This document shows positions 33,161-44,994 of a stretch of DNA of 64,000 bases, piece after piece. Under the pieces are notes generated by a model. The model worked only from the letters and a program-made list of their open reading frames with translations. It searched no databases and was not told where the DNA came from. Location of the stretch: assembly GCA_033182465.1 (NCBI GenBank), contig CP137325.1, positions 868,001 to 932,000 on the forward strand, read 5' to 3'. Position numbers and translations under genes: made by a program. Source of the DNA: Sanghuangporus weigelae. Lineage: Eukaryota > Basidiomycota > Agaricomycetes > Hymenochaetales > Hymenochaetaceae. Positions within the stretch are counted from its first letter, which is position 1; each line of letters opens with the position of its first letter.

Positions 33161-34554
33161 ATGAACGGGAGAGAAGAGACAGCTAGCGGATCTTGCGAGA
33201 GTCTTGTGTGGGTTATCACAGGTGCGCAATCGAGCTAGCGCATAAGCTTGCCATTTCAATGAGGCGATTGTGAGTTTAGGCACGTCTTCTGGTCTAGGGA
33301 GTGCGCTCGTCCAAGTAGCACTCGCACGAGGAGATCGCGTCATTGCCACGGCACGAAGCATTGAGAGCATCCGGCACTTCACTAGCGAGTACGTCTTATC
33401 ACTTTCCTTCCAGAGATTTACGTGGTAGATTCAATTCTGGATCTACGTAGTCCAAGGACAGCTGAGCGGGTGCTTATAGCAACCCTCGACGTTACTGCTC
33501 CATTCGTGGAGATACGCGCATTAGCGGATGAAGCAGTTGGGAAGTGGGGGCATATTGACGTCCTAGTAAATAATGCTGGCGTTGGGATGCTTGGGATCAC
33601 CGAAGAAGTCGGGTGGGTCTATTGTTCTCTTCCAAGAACAGAAAAGGGGGACTGGCTGAATTTACCTCATCCTCCTGTAGTGTTGAAGGTTACAAGAAAC
33701 AATTTGAAACGAACTTCTTTGGTCACTTGAACGTGACGAATGCGTTTCTGCCTTACATGCGTGCGCGAAGGAGGGGCGCAATTGTGTTCGTCGGGAGTCG
33801 TTCTTCTTGGAGAGCACACGTTCCTGTAAGAATACTGTGCAGAGGACATGCTTGACCATTACTGATACAGAGACACTGGCCTATGATAGATGTATGGTGA
33901 GTGTTTTTTATTTTATTTCGAAGTCTAATATTACATCTAACACTCATCGGATTTGATCAATTAAGGGACGTATACTTCCTCCAAAGCGGCACTTACTGGT
34001 CAGCTCTAGACTTTGATCCCATCCTAGATGTACTCTCGGCTAACGCGAAACATTTCTGCGTAGCTATGGCAGAGTCTCTGGCCGTGGAAGTTGCACCCCT
34101 GGGCATCAAAGTGCTCAACGTTCTTCCCGGTGGAATGCGTACGCAAAACTGGCAAAAGATGTCGCTTCTTCCTACATCTCCAGATTCGCTCTTGCCCACA
34201 GTTGCAGAAACTGGCATCGCACGACAAGCGGGCTCGGACCTTATCTCTTGTAAAGGCGAACTGCACACGAATGGAGAAGCGGAGGAAAGAACAGACGAGC
34301 ATATTGCGGACTATGCAGAACTGCGGAACCGTCAGATCGAATGGATGAACAAAGTTACTTGCGAAGGTGATGCGGAGAAATGTGCTCGCGCTATCATGGA
34401 TATCGTAACCGGAAACAAAAGTTGGCCAGAACTCGGGTTGCTGGTATTAGGAGCGGATGCTGAAGCGAATATACGGGAGAAGTGTCATACTGTCTTGAGG
34501 AACTTGGACGAGTGGAAGGATGTGGTTAGGGGCGTAGCTGTGGATGATGAATGA
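33161..34554 (+). CDS. Short-chain dehydrogenase/reductase 3
   Basis: Seven exons (33161-33221, 33280-33388, 33451-33612, 33681-33825, 33890-33896, 33966-33998, 34064-34554) give 335 residues. Exons 2 to 6 have the same lengths as in SDR1 and SDR2 (109, 162, 145, 7, 33). Motifs: TGTSSGLG, DVLVNNAGVG, VGSRSSWR, and YTSSK (Tyr near 164). The C-terminal helix is LRNLDEWKDVVRGVAVDD. The last exon is about 16 codons shorter than in its paralogs because the hydrophilic insertion is smaller. Soluble NAD(P)H oxidoreductase; the substrate cannot be assigned. Intact. Confidence 0.88.
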
Positions 34555-34856
34555 CGAGTGAGTAATGCCGGAATAGCGAATTAGAATATCGGGTCAGGAC
34601 GTAAACTTTGTCTCATACGTATATACCTACTGCGTGGTGAACCCGTCTGTTGGATGAACGTCAGAAACATTGTGTGCATAAAACTGAGCACATCTGCGGA
34701 TTTAGCAGCAAGATTACATTTCTGAGTATTTATTTTATTTTGGATTCCTGAGCGTCGATCATCTGCCACGACAGCGGTTTCCTAATCCGACCGAGTGACC
34801 CACCAGCGTGTCAATTCGACGACGCGTCTCGTCTAATATTCTCTACGTTACCTACC
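34555..34856. other. Intergenic; SDR3 3' flank and SWP1 promoter
   Basis: About 300 bp with no gene or repeat recognised. Confidence 0.4.
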
Positions 34857-35919
34857 ATGATGGCTCGCTCGGTGCTTGTGCTCCCGCTCATAGCAGCTGT
34901 AGTCAGTGCAGCTCAGCTTGCCGTTCAAAATGCTCGCGTGACGATCTCATCCAACGATGGATCGCAACTGCGAACAGAAACGTACGTCTTGCTTTCCAAA
35001 GCTTTCGTGGTCATCACGAGTTAACTTTGTGTACTTCTGTCGACATTGATAGTCTAAAAGTCGGAGGCGAGCCTCCATCGACGCCTTTGACTCTTGGATC
35101 GACAGACACGCTGAAAATGTCGTTCACCATCATTGAAGAGGGGAAGGACAAGGGCGTACAGCCTCACCAGACGTTCCTCCGTTTCTATGACGAGCAGACG
35201 GGTGAAGAAGGCATTCAGCCAGTTAGGGTGAATAGCGGAGGGAAAGCGAAATTTGAACTAGTCCGTAACAGATTCATTCCTGCTCTATGAATTTGCTAAC
35301 GTGTCAATTGTCTGGATTCTGATGTGACCATGGTTTGTAGAACATGGCTCGTCCACCACAGTCCCTCCCTCCGTCCGGCGATGCAGCAATAAAAGTTTCT
35401 CTCATTCTCGGTTCATTCGTGCATGACTCTCTTCACACGTATATCTTTGATCTCTCCATTCCACCTTCGGCACTTCCGCCGCAGCACCCTGAAGAACCAT
35501 CTTTCCATCCTCTCCCCGAGATCCAGCACACCTTCCGGCCAGAACCCAAGTCCCCGCCAAGATTCATAAGCGCGGTCTTCACTGGAGTTGTCCTGGCGCC
35601 CTGGCTTCTCCTTTTTGCCTTTGTGAGTCCTCGTCTAACTGATTCCGACATATGTTATCTTCGATACTGACATGAGGGGGTTTGATACGTGTAGCTCTCA
35701 AAAATTCCCCATGGCCTTCCATACCTCTTCAGACCTCAGATTCTTACTTTCGTCGGCCTGCTCGGCGCTATGGAGGGCTTGCTTCTCTGGTATTGGGCGG
35801 CTTTGCATCTGGGACAGGTGTTGGCATACGGTGCTGTGCTTGGTTCCGTCACCATTCTGGCAGGTAACCGAGCGCTTAACTCTTTGGCCAAATGGCGAGT
35901 GGAAGGTAGTCATAAATAG
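34857..35919 (+). CDS. SWP1: Oligosaccharyltransferase delta subunit (Swp1 / ribophorin II)
   Basis: Exons 34857-34981, 35053-35260, 35341-35622 and 35695-35919 give 279 residues. The N terminus has a signal peptide (SVLVLPLIAAVVSAAQ). The lumenal domain has a beta-sandwich pattern (LKMSFTIIEEGKDKGVQPHQTF). The middle carries LILGSFVHDSLHTYIFDL and a Pro-rich FRPEPKSPPRFIS segment. Three membrane helices follow (AVFTGVVLAPWLLLFAF, LTFVGLLGAMEGLLLWYW, VLAYGAVLGSVTILAG), ending ALNSLAKWRVEGSHK. This is the ribophorin II/Swp1 family, part of the OST complex that N-glycosylates nascent proteins in the ER. The tail is basic and cytosolic. The frame closes at TAG without a further intron. Intact. 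Confidence 0.9.
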
Positions 35920-36246
35920 ATACATCATATTTATTTCCTGTCAGTTCTTTCCGCTGTCATAACGCCTTTTATTCCAACCATTCGCTTTGAGCATCACATT
36001 ATCGTGATAAATGATTCGCAAGTAGGTGCATTTGCCGCATCGCAACCTTGCCATTAATATTCGCGCGTTAGGTTGAACATCGCGGCGTCGAGATGCACTA
36101 CTCTGTGTACTGACAATGCTCGAGAAAATGATTAATCCTGATTGCACGCTGGACACATTAATTCAAGCATTACATGTAATGTTATATGCCTTCTCTATGT
36201 CCACACCGACCGAAAACGGTAAAACAACGTTATCAAGACAGATGAA
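35920..36246. other. Intergenic between SWP1 and tRNA-Cys
   Basis: AT-rich spacer with no gene seen; probably the SWP1 3' UTR and the tRNA terminator side. On the minus strand the tRNA would terminate near this interval, though no strong T-run stands out. Confidence 0.4.
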
Positions 36247-36318
36247 AGGACTGAGAGTGGGTCGAACACCCGACCTTAGGATCTGCAATCCCACGCTCTA
36301 CCACTGAGCTATCAGTCC
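36247..36318 (-). tRNA. tRNA-Cys (GCA), second copy
   Basis: Complete cloverleaf on the minus strand. The acceptor GGACTGA/TCAGTCC is perfect. The D arm is GCTC/GAGC, the anticodon stem TGGGA/TCCTA has loop TTGCAGA (anticodon GCA), and the T stem is GGGTG/CACTC with loop TTCGACC. There is no intron. It differs from the copy at 2282-2353 at several stem positions with compensating pairs, so both look functional. Confidence 0.93.
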
Positions 36319-36537
36319 ATGACCAAACTATTTGACAAGGAACCATAATGACCGATATGGATATTTTAGTGCTTTTCCTGGCATGCAAGAAGACACTGCA
36401 TTAAGTAAATGAGCACACGCAATGTTGAGTAGTGCCAAATTGCCATGACACTCTTGCTAGGAAAGCGTGGCAGGCAAAATGCGTCATCCTTCCAATTCCG
36501 AAGTGCTTTTGTTGCAGGTAGTGGTTTCGGGAAAATA

Positions 36538-36640
36538 CTAATGCTTGTTGAAGCTCCAGACCTTGCGCATGTTGTCGTGTTCTTCCTTCGGGTCTGCAAG
36601 ATGCATGTCCTGTTCAAAGAAAGAGTAGTCTCCAGTCTCC
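36538..36640 (-). other. Orphan coding-like segment, possibly a lost 3' exon
   Basis: On the minus strand a frame reads about 30 residues of protein-like sequence (HLADPKEEHDNMRKVWSFN) and closes at a TAG. A stop just upstream means it would have to begin at a splice acceptor. It lies about 0.5 kb beyond the last recognisable P450 C exon, far more than the usual 50-70 bp intron. It may be the end of that gene displaced by an insertion, or the relic of another gene. Confidence 0.3.
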
Positions 36641-37108
36641 AGTTCATATCACAATGAGGAATCTTACTGTCAGCGTAAAAGACGAAGTATAACAGTTACT
36701 TAAATAGCCGTCCGATAAGGTCCAGCGTTACGGAAGTGAAGTAAATAAGCACAGTTGCAGAACTCCAGTAAATACGCTTTCCTTCGACAGCTCCTTGGAT
36801 TCGGCCAGATTATCGAACACAATCCTCGTCTGAAATTTACTCATGACACTTGACCTGAGTACACGAGCTGAGTTCACATTATGTAAATCGTATATATTCA
36901 AGCACAGCTCTTTCGCCTCCTTGCCTGTCCTTTCTGTATCATTCCATTCACGTACCGCGGAGCTTGATACCGATGCGACAATCATCAGCCTTGCGAGTGA
37001 ATCCTTCGGCCGTATAGAGCTAGGAGGCGAACCAAAGTCCAGCGCAACGGCAGAGACAAGATGAATGTTCAATAACAGCACCAAGCTGAAAAACAACAAT
37101 CTGCTCAC

Positions 37109-38940
37109 GGGGACGTTGGGTTGTTCAAGGACAACGCCAAAACGACGGAAAATGGACGAAATGATGATAAGTAGTTCCGTTATAGCCAAGTTCCGTCCGG
37201 CGCAGGCCCTAGTCGGAACGTGAGCCTAAGTTTAAGTCGGTGTATGCTTTACACATACCTTGGTCCGAATGAAAATGGGTGGTAACATTTCTGAAGTTTA
37301 GATAGATCATTTTCGAACCACCTCTTCGGACGGAAGACGTCTGCGTCTGCACCCCACACCTCAGGGCCGCGATGAACGGTATACATAGGGACACTTAGGA
37401 CCGTTCCCTCCGGGAACGTCTTTCCGCATACTGTAAGTCCACCTTCGGGAACGACGCGGGGAAGACCGAGTCCGGCTGTGGAGAAAATGCGCATGGCTTC
37501 GCTGATGACCGGTTCAAGATACCGTAGATGCTTGACCTGAGCGTAAGTCGTCACCGGGATGTCGAAAACGTCAGTTCCGAGTGCCTCGTCGAGCTCTTTC
37601 TGAAGCTTCGCCTGTACCTGAGGGTTTGCCGCAACATAGTACGCCGCTGCACACGAAGAACTGTGAAATTAATAAGTCGACTTGAGTGTTTCTGCGAACA
37701 CGAGAGAAGAGTTGTTAGACTTACTTCGCGACAGTGTCTGAGCCGCCGATGAGCTAGGCGAATGCTTCAGCGGTGAGCTCTTCCTTTCCCATAGGTCGAC
37801 CTTCCTCATCTTTGCCTTGCTGAAGTTTGCTCAAGATGTCCGACCGGTCTGTAGGAAATGCGAGGCGTTTTGCAACAGCAGCAACAGCCATGCCGACAAG
37901 TCACAAGATCTCTCACCGCCTCCTTTCCCTTCGTGAACCATGGCAGTTGACGGATCAATGGTCTAATCCATGGAGGCAACACACCTAATGAAGGGGAATA
38001 CTCGCTGCGATCATTCAAGATCTTTATGGCTGGAATTTCTCTGACAGCACAGACTGGTTCAGTGTCATCCACGTAATCTCCTTTGCCATATTTGGCCATA
38101 GTGCCCTCTTGATCCACCGCCACAGGAGCAGCATCTCTGTCATTACGAACCATACCAAATGGCGAACCAAAGGCAAGGTCACCTGCAGAGTCATCAGTGA
38201 TGAGCTTGAGATAGACATACTACCTAAAGCTTTGCGATGACGTCAAACGCCCAGTAATTGAACCACGGCTTGCAGTTGAACCAGGCACGTCCAAGACGTC
38301 CTTCCCAGCCACCCTCGCCATCATTGCCTGAAATGCCTTTCCTACCACCTTCGCAGAGCTTATCCCATTGCTCCAGGAGCTCAGCAACGTGTTGACGGAC
38401 GTATGGCTCAGATTCCAAGATGCTTTTCTGTGAGAATACGTGAGAAATGACCTTGCACTTCCTAGCATGTTCTGCCCGAGACCGGGTAGAAAATACGTTG
38501 TAGCGAACTTGAAGGAACGCATCGTAAAAATCGGATTTTGCTGTTCCACTTCCGTGACCATAAACGCTTTGGATTGCATCTGGATCACATATAGAGACGT
38601 GGTTTGGTGCGAGTCGTACGAAAGGACCTTAGCCGACAAGCAATCGTAAAAGTAATATAGATCAAATTTCGAAAGTGGTTCTAGAGCAACATGTGTACTC
38701 ACCGTACTTCTTATGCAGGTTATTGACAACTTCCGATCTATGTCCATGAGCTGCGACCCATCCAAGCCACGCATCTGAGAACCTGGCTAGGAGTAGCCCG
38801 CTTATCCCGTTTCCCCAGATGCAATGCGAGTCAGTCAGATAGGGAACAAGGTGCGCCGCTAGAGCAATGGCGGCAAGAGCAGTCGCAGCATATATGTAGA
38901 CCCAAGAAACATTGCTATCCAAGAGCGTTTCTGCGAACAT
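37109..38940 (-). pseudogene. Decayed cytochrome P450 C (benzoate-4-monooxygenase/CYP53-like)
   Basis: Homology runs from an N-terminal anchor (YIYAATALAAIALAAHLVPYL) through KKYGPFVRLAPNHVSI, EHARKCKVISHVFS, GDLAFGSPFGMV, the I-helix LIGGSDTVA, ExxR (EAMR), FRPKRWF and the heme loop FGPRACAGRNLA. Heme-loop and I-helix forms match the CYP53/benzoate 4-hydroxylase type, unlike P450 A and B. Several defects are visible. The donor after AFDVI is lost (CA in place of GT) and the frame then meets a TAG at 38224-38226. The frame shifts by one near 37890 (between the AVRDL and GMAVAAVAKR parts). The Gln expected in AFAQLIGGSDT is a TAG at 37754-37756. The C terminus is also not continuous. Conserved motifs around the breaks show that decay is fairly recent. 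Confidence 0.82.
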
Positions 38941-39088
38941 GGATAGTCACGGCAGAAGATACTTTATGCACGGAGGATTAGAGACATACGAAAAGCAGAG
39001 GACACCTTTTATGTGCTTAGTTCGGTGGAACATAGTTCCTTAACCAAGCACTCCGAAGTCCACACTTTTCTCCCAGGTTCGCGATCAT
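38941..39088. other. P450 C upstream flank
   Basis: Short noncoding interval upstream of the P450 C start; no element recognised. Confidence 0.3.
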
Positions 39089-39339
39089 GCAACGACGGGA
39101 CGGATGATTTGACGGCATAGATAACAAATGGCCGAAGCAGACAAAGGAATGAGTGATCCTTCCAGTCATATTACAAATTCAGATCGTCAAAAGTTCCGTC
39201 TTCTGCAGCGATGGGACGGATGGTTTGACGACATAGATAACTAATGACCGAAGCAGACGCAGAAATGAGTGATCCTTCCAGTCATATTACGAGTTCAGAT
39301 CGACGCGAGTTCCGTCTTCTGCAGCGATGGAGTCAATGG
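39089..39339. repeat. 116-bp tandem repeat, about 2.2 copies
   Basis: Units start at 39089, 39205 and 39321 (partial), each beginning GCARCGAYGG. The two full units are about 88% alike by eye and share the run GAGTGATCCTTCCAGTCATA. It is noncoding and lies upstream of the decayed P450 and 0.5 kb before the condensin gene. A local duplication of promoter-side DNA is the simplest reading. Confidence 0.85.
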
Positions 39340-39845
39340 TAAAAATCAGACCGTGGGCAAGTCGAAAGTGACAGACATTGTTTCGTCGCGCTGGCCTTCC
39401 TGCAGCCACCAGAATCGGCATGTCCCCTCTTCGCGGAATAGGGTATGCTGTATGTAATAGTCATAGAATCACCTAGAGGGAACATCAGCTTGAAATAGTT
39501 CTGAACTCGAACAATATTTTGCGTTGACACCACGTAAATACGTATTACTACTATTAGGGTGTGTATAGACGAATGGGCCCGACGACGTATAATCTCGTAT
39601 AATGAGCTTTCAGCCCAGTGGGAGATATGCTAACCGTCAATAGATATTGAACAGCACCGAAATCATATGGGCATGGTAGGTTGATCGCTTGGAGTTTGTT
39701 TTGAGGTGAGGGAAGTTAGAGACGCAGATCGTCCAGAATAGGAATATTGCGTCAAACGGACCGATCACGTTGCGTGACGAACGCGTTGTCGCGTCGTGAC
39801 GGCGCGCGGCTCAAACTCAACCACAACTGTGCCAGAGGCCTAGAG
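39340..39845. other. Intergenic; condensin gene promoter side
   Basis: No recognisable gene. A frame runs upstream of the chosen condensin ATG (from about 39747), but it lacks protein character and is probably 5' UTR. Confidence 0.4.
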
Positions 39846-42800
39846 ATGGCTGAAGACTTTCGCCTACAGGAAGAATGTCAACACCTACAGGATACAGCAA
39901 GCTACGCCATCGAGAATGAGCACGATATACGCTCAATGGAAAGTGGCGAAGTTACTGCATTACTCGAGGGCATGTCATTTTCAAGGCATAACTTCAACTG
40001 ACTATATTTGACATGTCGTGTAGATGCCGTCGAGCAAGTTGCGGAGTCATCCGAGAACATAACTAACCCTCACGTATTTGATGTGTACCGCAGTCTTCTC
40101 AAGTGAGTACTTGCCATTGATACCGTGGTGACCTATGCCTGACTTAATTTAGGTGTGCGGATGCTCTGCAAGGTTCTACCATGAACAAGCTACTCGACTC
40201 AGTCATTTCTGGACTCCTAGCTGAGTACGAGTCTGCAATGAAGGACTTAGACCTTGGCGATCCGGACTCAATCTCAGCGCACCGAACTCCGCTCGAAATG
40301 TACGCATTTCTTTTACAGTGGTTTGTCAGCGCGGCAGAGAAAGTGAAGTCTCGGGAAGATGACGATGCCCCTGCGGCAGCAGTACCCAAGGCTCGTAGAG
40401 GAAGGGGCGGGAAGGTGGCGAATCAACGTAGCGCATCAAAGAAAGATGCACATTGGACTTGGTCCAGCCAGATTCCACAAACACTTGCACTCATCAGTAA
40501 GGTTCTCCGGCTGAAGACGCATCGTATTTGGACGACAACACCTGGTAGAGACGCGTTTATTAAGTAAGCCTAGCATACATTGTCTCTGCTAGTTGTGTCT
40601 AATGCGATGCTCTTAGCTGCCTTACGCGTCCAGCATATCACATTAGCGAGTCCGAAACGTACATGAAATCCAACGAGATAAAGTTGGGTGTGTATAAAGT
40701 AATCTGCCTGGCTGTTAAGCACCATGGACACGGCTTCGGAGCGCAGATTTCCATCATGCAGTGTCTGCAATACTATGAACATCTATCCGAACCCATGGCT
40801 GAGGCTCTCACGGTACTCGCGAAAGAGTTTGATCACAGCCAACTCGCTGAGGAAATATTGCGGGAAATTGCCGGCAAGAACTTCAGCGCACAGGACACTA
40901 AGGGGCCACGTGCGTTTTCAAAGTTCCTCGTTCGGCTTGCAGAGCTATCGCCAAGATTGGTCTTGAAGCAGATCAGTTTGCTTCTTGCTCACTTAGACAG
41001 TGAGGTATGTACTAGCATGATCAGGTCGCCAGACTTGTATGCTGATCGCGTCATTTTTGGATTTTCTGTAGTCATACCCTATGCGAATGGCCCTCGTTGA
41101 GATCATAGGCTGTCTCATCCGCGAGATTGCCATGTTGGAGGACGAGGACCAAGAATCACGAGAGAAGAAGCTCAACAACCTGTTCGAGCTCCTTACGGAG
41201 CGATACCTCGACCTCTCGTCTTACGTCCGTGCTAAGGTCATTACGACTTTGGCCAAACTTTGTGATCTTCCGGTCAAGTTCCCAAAGCACCGTCTTACAA
41301 TGACCGAGATGACTGTCGGCGCTTTGGAGGACAAAGGCAGTAGCGTTCGACGCCAGGCTATTGCTCTATTGACTAAGCTGATATTGACGCATCCGTACGG
41401 TCTCATGCATGGTGGCCTTCTCAAGCTTGACGAATGGGAGGATAGATATGAGCAGGTCTGTAAAGAGCTGGAGGCAATCGATATGACGCAAATCGAGAAA
41501 CCTGCAAATGAGATGGAAAATGAGGGGGATGAGGAAGAGACCGACGAAGATGAAGAATCCGAGGAAGATGACGCTCAGCAGCAAGATGACGATGGCGAGA
41601 GCAGCGAAGCTGATATCACAAGCTCTCCCATTAAGGCCGCGCGAAAGCGCATGCGGTACGTCTTCAGTGATAGACCAGCACAGGTTGCTGACCTAAGGAA
41701 CTAGTCCCTCTCGCGCAAAGAGTATGGTTTCTCATGCTCCAGTTGTCGATGAGGACGCTATGGACGTGGATGTTCCTGTACCAGGAGAGATAGACGAAAT
41801 CGAGAGCGGAGAAGGCGCGGAAGGTCCTGAGGACTTCGAAGGAGACGAAGGTTTTTATGAGGATGAGGACGACAATCCAACCCCGATGAATAGTGATGCA
41901 CCTATGGCTCCAACGCCTCTTCGTACTCCTAAAACTCCGCGCAAGTCGATAGCCACGCGAACGCCTCGTACCATCCCTAAATCAGCTTTTAAATCTGCGA
42001 AGAAGGACAAGAAAAAGAAGGCAAAGAAGCTGCGGAAGAGCCAGCTTGACATCTCTGCCTTGACAGATGAGCAAGTAGCACTCGCTGCACTTCAGAGTAA
42101 CCAGATTCTGAATCTTAAGTTACGCAAACGTTATTATGCGGAAGCGCTGAACTTCATTCGTCAGATCGAAGGTGCGATGGAAATAATTGGCCAGCTGCTT
42201 GGCTCAACAAACAAGGCGGAAGTGCTGGAATCTATTGAATTCTTCCGTGTCGCTCATGAATATCAGTTCGTCGGTGCAGAAGTAAGTTTCATGCCTTGGT
42301 CAATTCCTTTAAATCATGCTGACTTTCTGCTTAAAGGCTGGCATCAAGAAAATGATCCATCTCATTTGGTCAAAAGACAACAGCTCGACTTCCGAAGATG
42401 GTAAAGAGCTCAAGGGGATTCGCTCGCGTCTCCTAGAGTGCTATCGTAGTCTCTATTTCGACCCTCTTCCTGACATGGAGCCAAAGCAACAAGTCAATCG
42501 AATTGCGAAGAATATGATTGAGTATGTCGTATCGATTTATCAGCTTCTCGGAGACTAACAACTCTCATAAAGGCTTACATATGATGCAACGCTTGCGGAG
42601 CTCACTTCTCTGGAAGAGATGATGAGGACCATGATGGACGACGATCAGATACATGGTGATGTTATCGGGAAGCTCTGGCAGGTCTATAGTAAGTACCCTA
42701 CCAGATCTTCTGTACTCTCTACTAACTTGACCGTGCAAGGCTCTGAAAAGCAACTGCCGAGAGAGCAACGGAGAGGTGCAATCATCATCCTCGGAATGTT

Positions 42801-44994
42801 GGCTTTAGCTAGGATATCTGTCGTAACGGACCGCGTTGATACACTGCTGAAGATTGGACTCGGCGCTTTCGGAAGAGTATGCAATTAACCTTGGCATAAT
42901 GTCAATGACTGATGAACTGTTCGTAAATTTATCTTCAGACTGATCTTTTGTTGGCTCGATATACTTGTGTAGCACTACAACGACTGAACGGAAGTGCAAA
43001 GAAAGTCAAAGGTATGTCGATTTCTTCTATATATCATATATCTGCTCAGTTCTCATAATGCGAAAGGTTCTCTCACGGATAAGACGCTCCGGCTCGAAAT
43101 GGATAGCCCCATCTTCAAGAAGTTGCAGGAGGCAATTCTGCACCCGTCAAGATCAAAGGAGTGGTTCGGAATGGCAGAACAGGCTATCAATACAATCTAC
43201 GCTCTTGGCGAGCATCCGGATGTTATGTGCAATGACCTGATCAAGAGTCTTGCGCGTAGAGTATTCACTCCACGGGAAAGGTCTGAGCAAGCGGATAAAC
43301 CTATCGATCCGGACGCGATGGACGAGGATATGGCTCCCGAAGACGAAAGTGCTCCGATCACTGCAAGGGTACAATCGACTCAAGCCACGAGTCCTGAGGA
43401 TAAGGGTGATGCATTTGAGCTGAGTCAGCTGCTTTTCGTTGTCGGACATGTCGCCATCAAGCAAATTGTGTATCTTGAGCTTGTCGAGCGGGAATGGAAG
43501 AGGCAAAAAGATGAAAAAGAAAAGAGTATGGAAATTCATTGGAAATTTCTTTGCACGGATATTGAACTGGGAAATTATAGCCGAGAAGGCTGCTGGTGAT
43601 GACAAACGTCATCATAAAGATGATGGCGAGGAGCTGGAACAGGTTGCTGGCAATGCTGAAGACGAGGTTGGCGAGCGGATAGCCGCGGTTCGCGAATCGG
43701 AACTTCTCTATGGTCCAGATTCCCTACTCGCTCTGTTCGGTCCCATGATAGTCCATATTTGCGGAAGTCCTCATAAGTATAAGGTAATGGTCGGCTTATT
43801 ACCTTAGACTTTCGGTCAACTAACGATTGTCTCGAATAGAACAAGGCCTTGCGAACCGCTGCGATCCTCGCGTTCAGCAAGCTCCTCTGTGTTAGCTCGC
43901 AATTCTGTGACCAACATCATCGACTCCTTTTCAAAATACTTGAGACTTCAAAAGATCCTAATGTCCGTAGTAACGTCGTGATCGCACTCGGTGACGTCGC
44001 TGTATGTTTCAGCAACATCATCGATGAGAATAGCAACGAGCTCTACAAAGGTCTATCAGATCGCAGCCTTATTGTGAAGAAGAATACACTCATGGTACTG
44101 ACTCACTTGATCTTGAACGGTATGATCAAAGTCAAGGGTCAGCTGGGCGAAATGGCGAAATGCTTAGAAGACCCAGAGCAGAGAATCGCGGACTTAGCGA
44201 AGCTGTTCTTCACTGAGCTGTCAACTAAGGACAACGCGATTTACAATAACTTACCGGATGGTGAGCTTTTCTTCCGTTATGCTGTTAACCCGTCTGACTT
44301 CTCGTTCCACTTAAAGTCATCAGTCACTTGTCAGTCGGAGAGCATGCCGTCGACGAAGAGACATTCCAAAGCACGATGAAATATATCTTCACCTTCATCG
44401 AGAAAGTAAGCTCATGGCTTAAATCATACCGACCTTCGTCGCTAATCGCTTGCATTGACTTCAGGAAAAGCAAGCCGAAAGCATAGTCGAGAAACTATGC
44501 CAGCGCTTCCGCCTCTCGGAAGACCCTCGACAATGGAGGGACGTCGCTTTCTGCTTATCCCTTCTGCCATTCAAGTCCGAGAGATCTGTCAAGAAGCTCA
44601 TCGAGGGTCTACCATTCTACCAAGACAAGTTGCACGAAGAAACGGTCTTCGCTCGGTTCAGCGAAATTTTGGCGAAGGCTCGATCAAACAAGTCTTCGAA
44701 TAAGCCAGACTCGGAACTCAAGGAGTTCGAAGGAGTAAGTACATCATTATTCAATCGCCACGAATCAGTGGTTTGAACTCTTTCCTTCAGATCCTTGAGG
44801 AACATAAACGACAGGGCGAGGAAGATCATGCTCTTGAGAAGCGTGCCGAAGGCAAGAAAGCTGCTGCGCGGAAACGCGCAACTCGCAAGGGTTTGTTCAG
44901 TATTCTTCTGAAGCAGCAGTCCGTATCTCATTCGTTTTTTATTTGTTTAGCTGGGAGGCGAAAAGCGAAAGTGAATGATGACGATTCCGAGTAG
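39846..44994 (+). CDS. Condensin subunit 1 (Cnd1/Ycs4, NCAPD2-type HEAT-repeat protein)
   Basis: Seventeen exons keep phase and give 1419 residues: 39846-39969, 40024-40102, 40153-40563, 40617-41004, 41072-41655, 41705-42281, 42337-42521, 42573-42688, 42740-42876, 42939-43011, 43067-43525, 43581-43783, 43840-44260, 44317-44405, 44465-44734, 44791-44890 and 44951-44994. The N terminus starts MAEDFRLQEECQHLQD. HEAT-type helices fill the middle. An acidic stretch (about 41520-41610) and a Lys-rich segment (about 42000-42030) follow. The C-terminal Cnd1 domain is very clear (ELLYGPDSLLALFGPMIVHI, VSSQFCDQHHRLLFKILE, MVLTHLILNGMIKVKGQLGE, DLAKLFFTELSTKDNAIYN). The protein is a non-SMC HAWK subunit of condensin that compacts mitotic chromosomes. 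The tail is basic. Intron 1 appears to be GC-AG. Intact. Confidence 0.93.

Noticed and set aside
29623-38940. A secondary-metabolite gene cluster built on the SDRs and P450s
   Set aside because: No backbone synthase, dedicated transporter or pathway regulator is present. Housekeeping genes (SWP1, tRNA) interrupt it, and the nearest P450 is dead.
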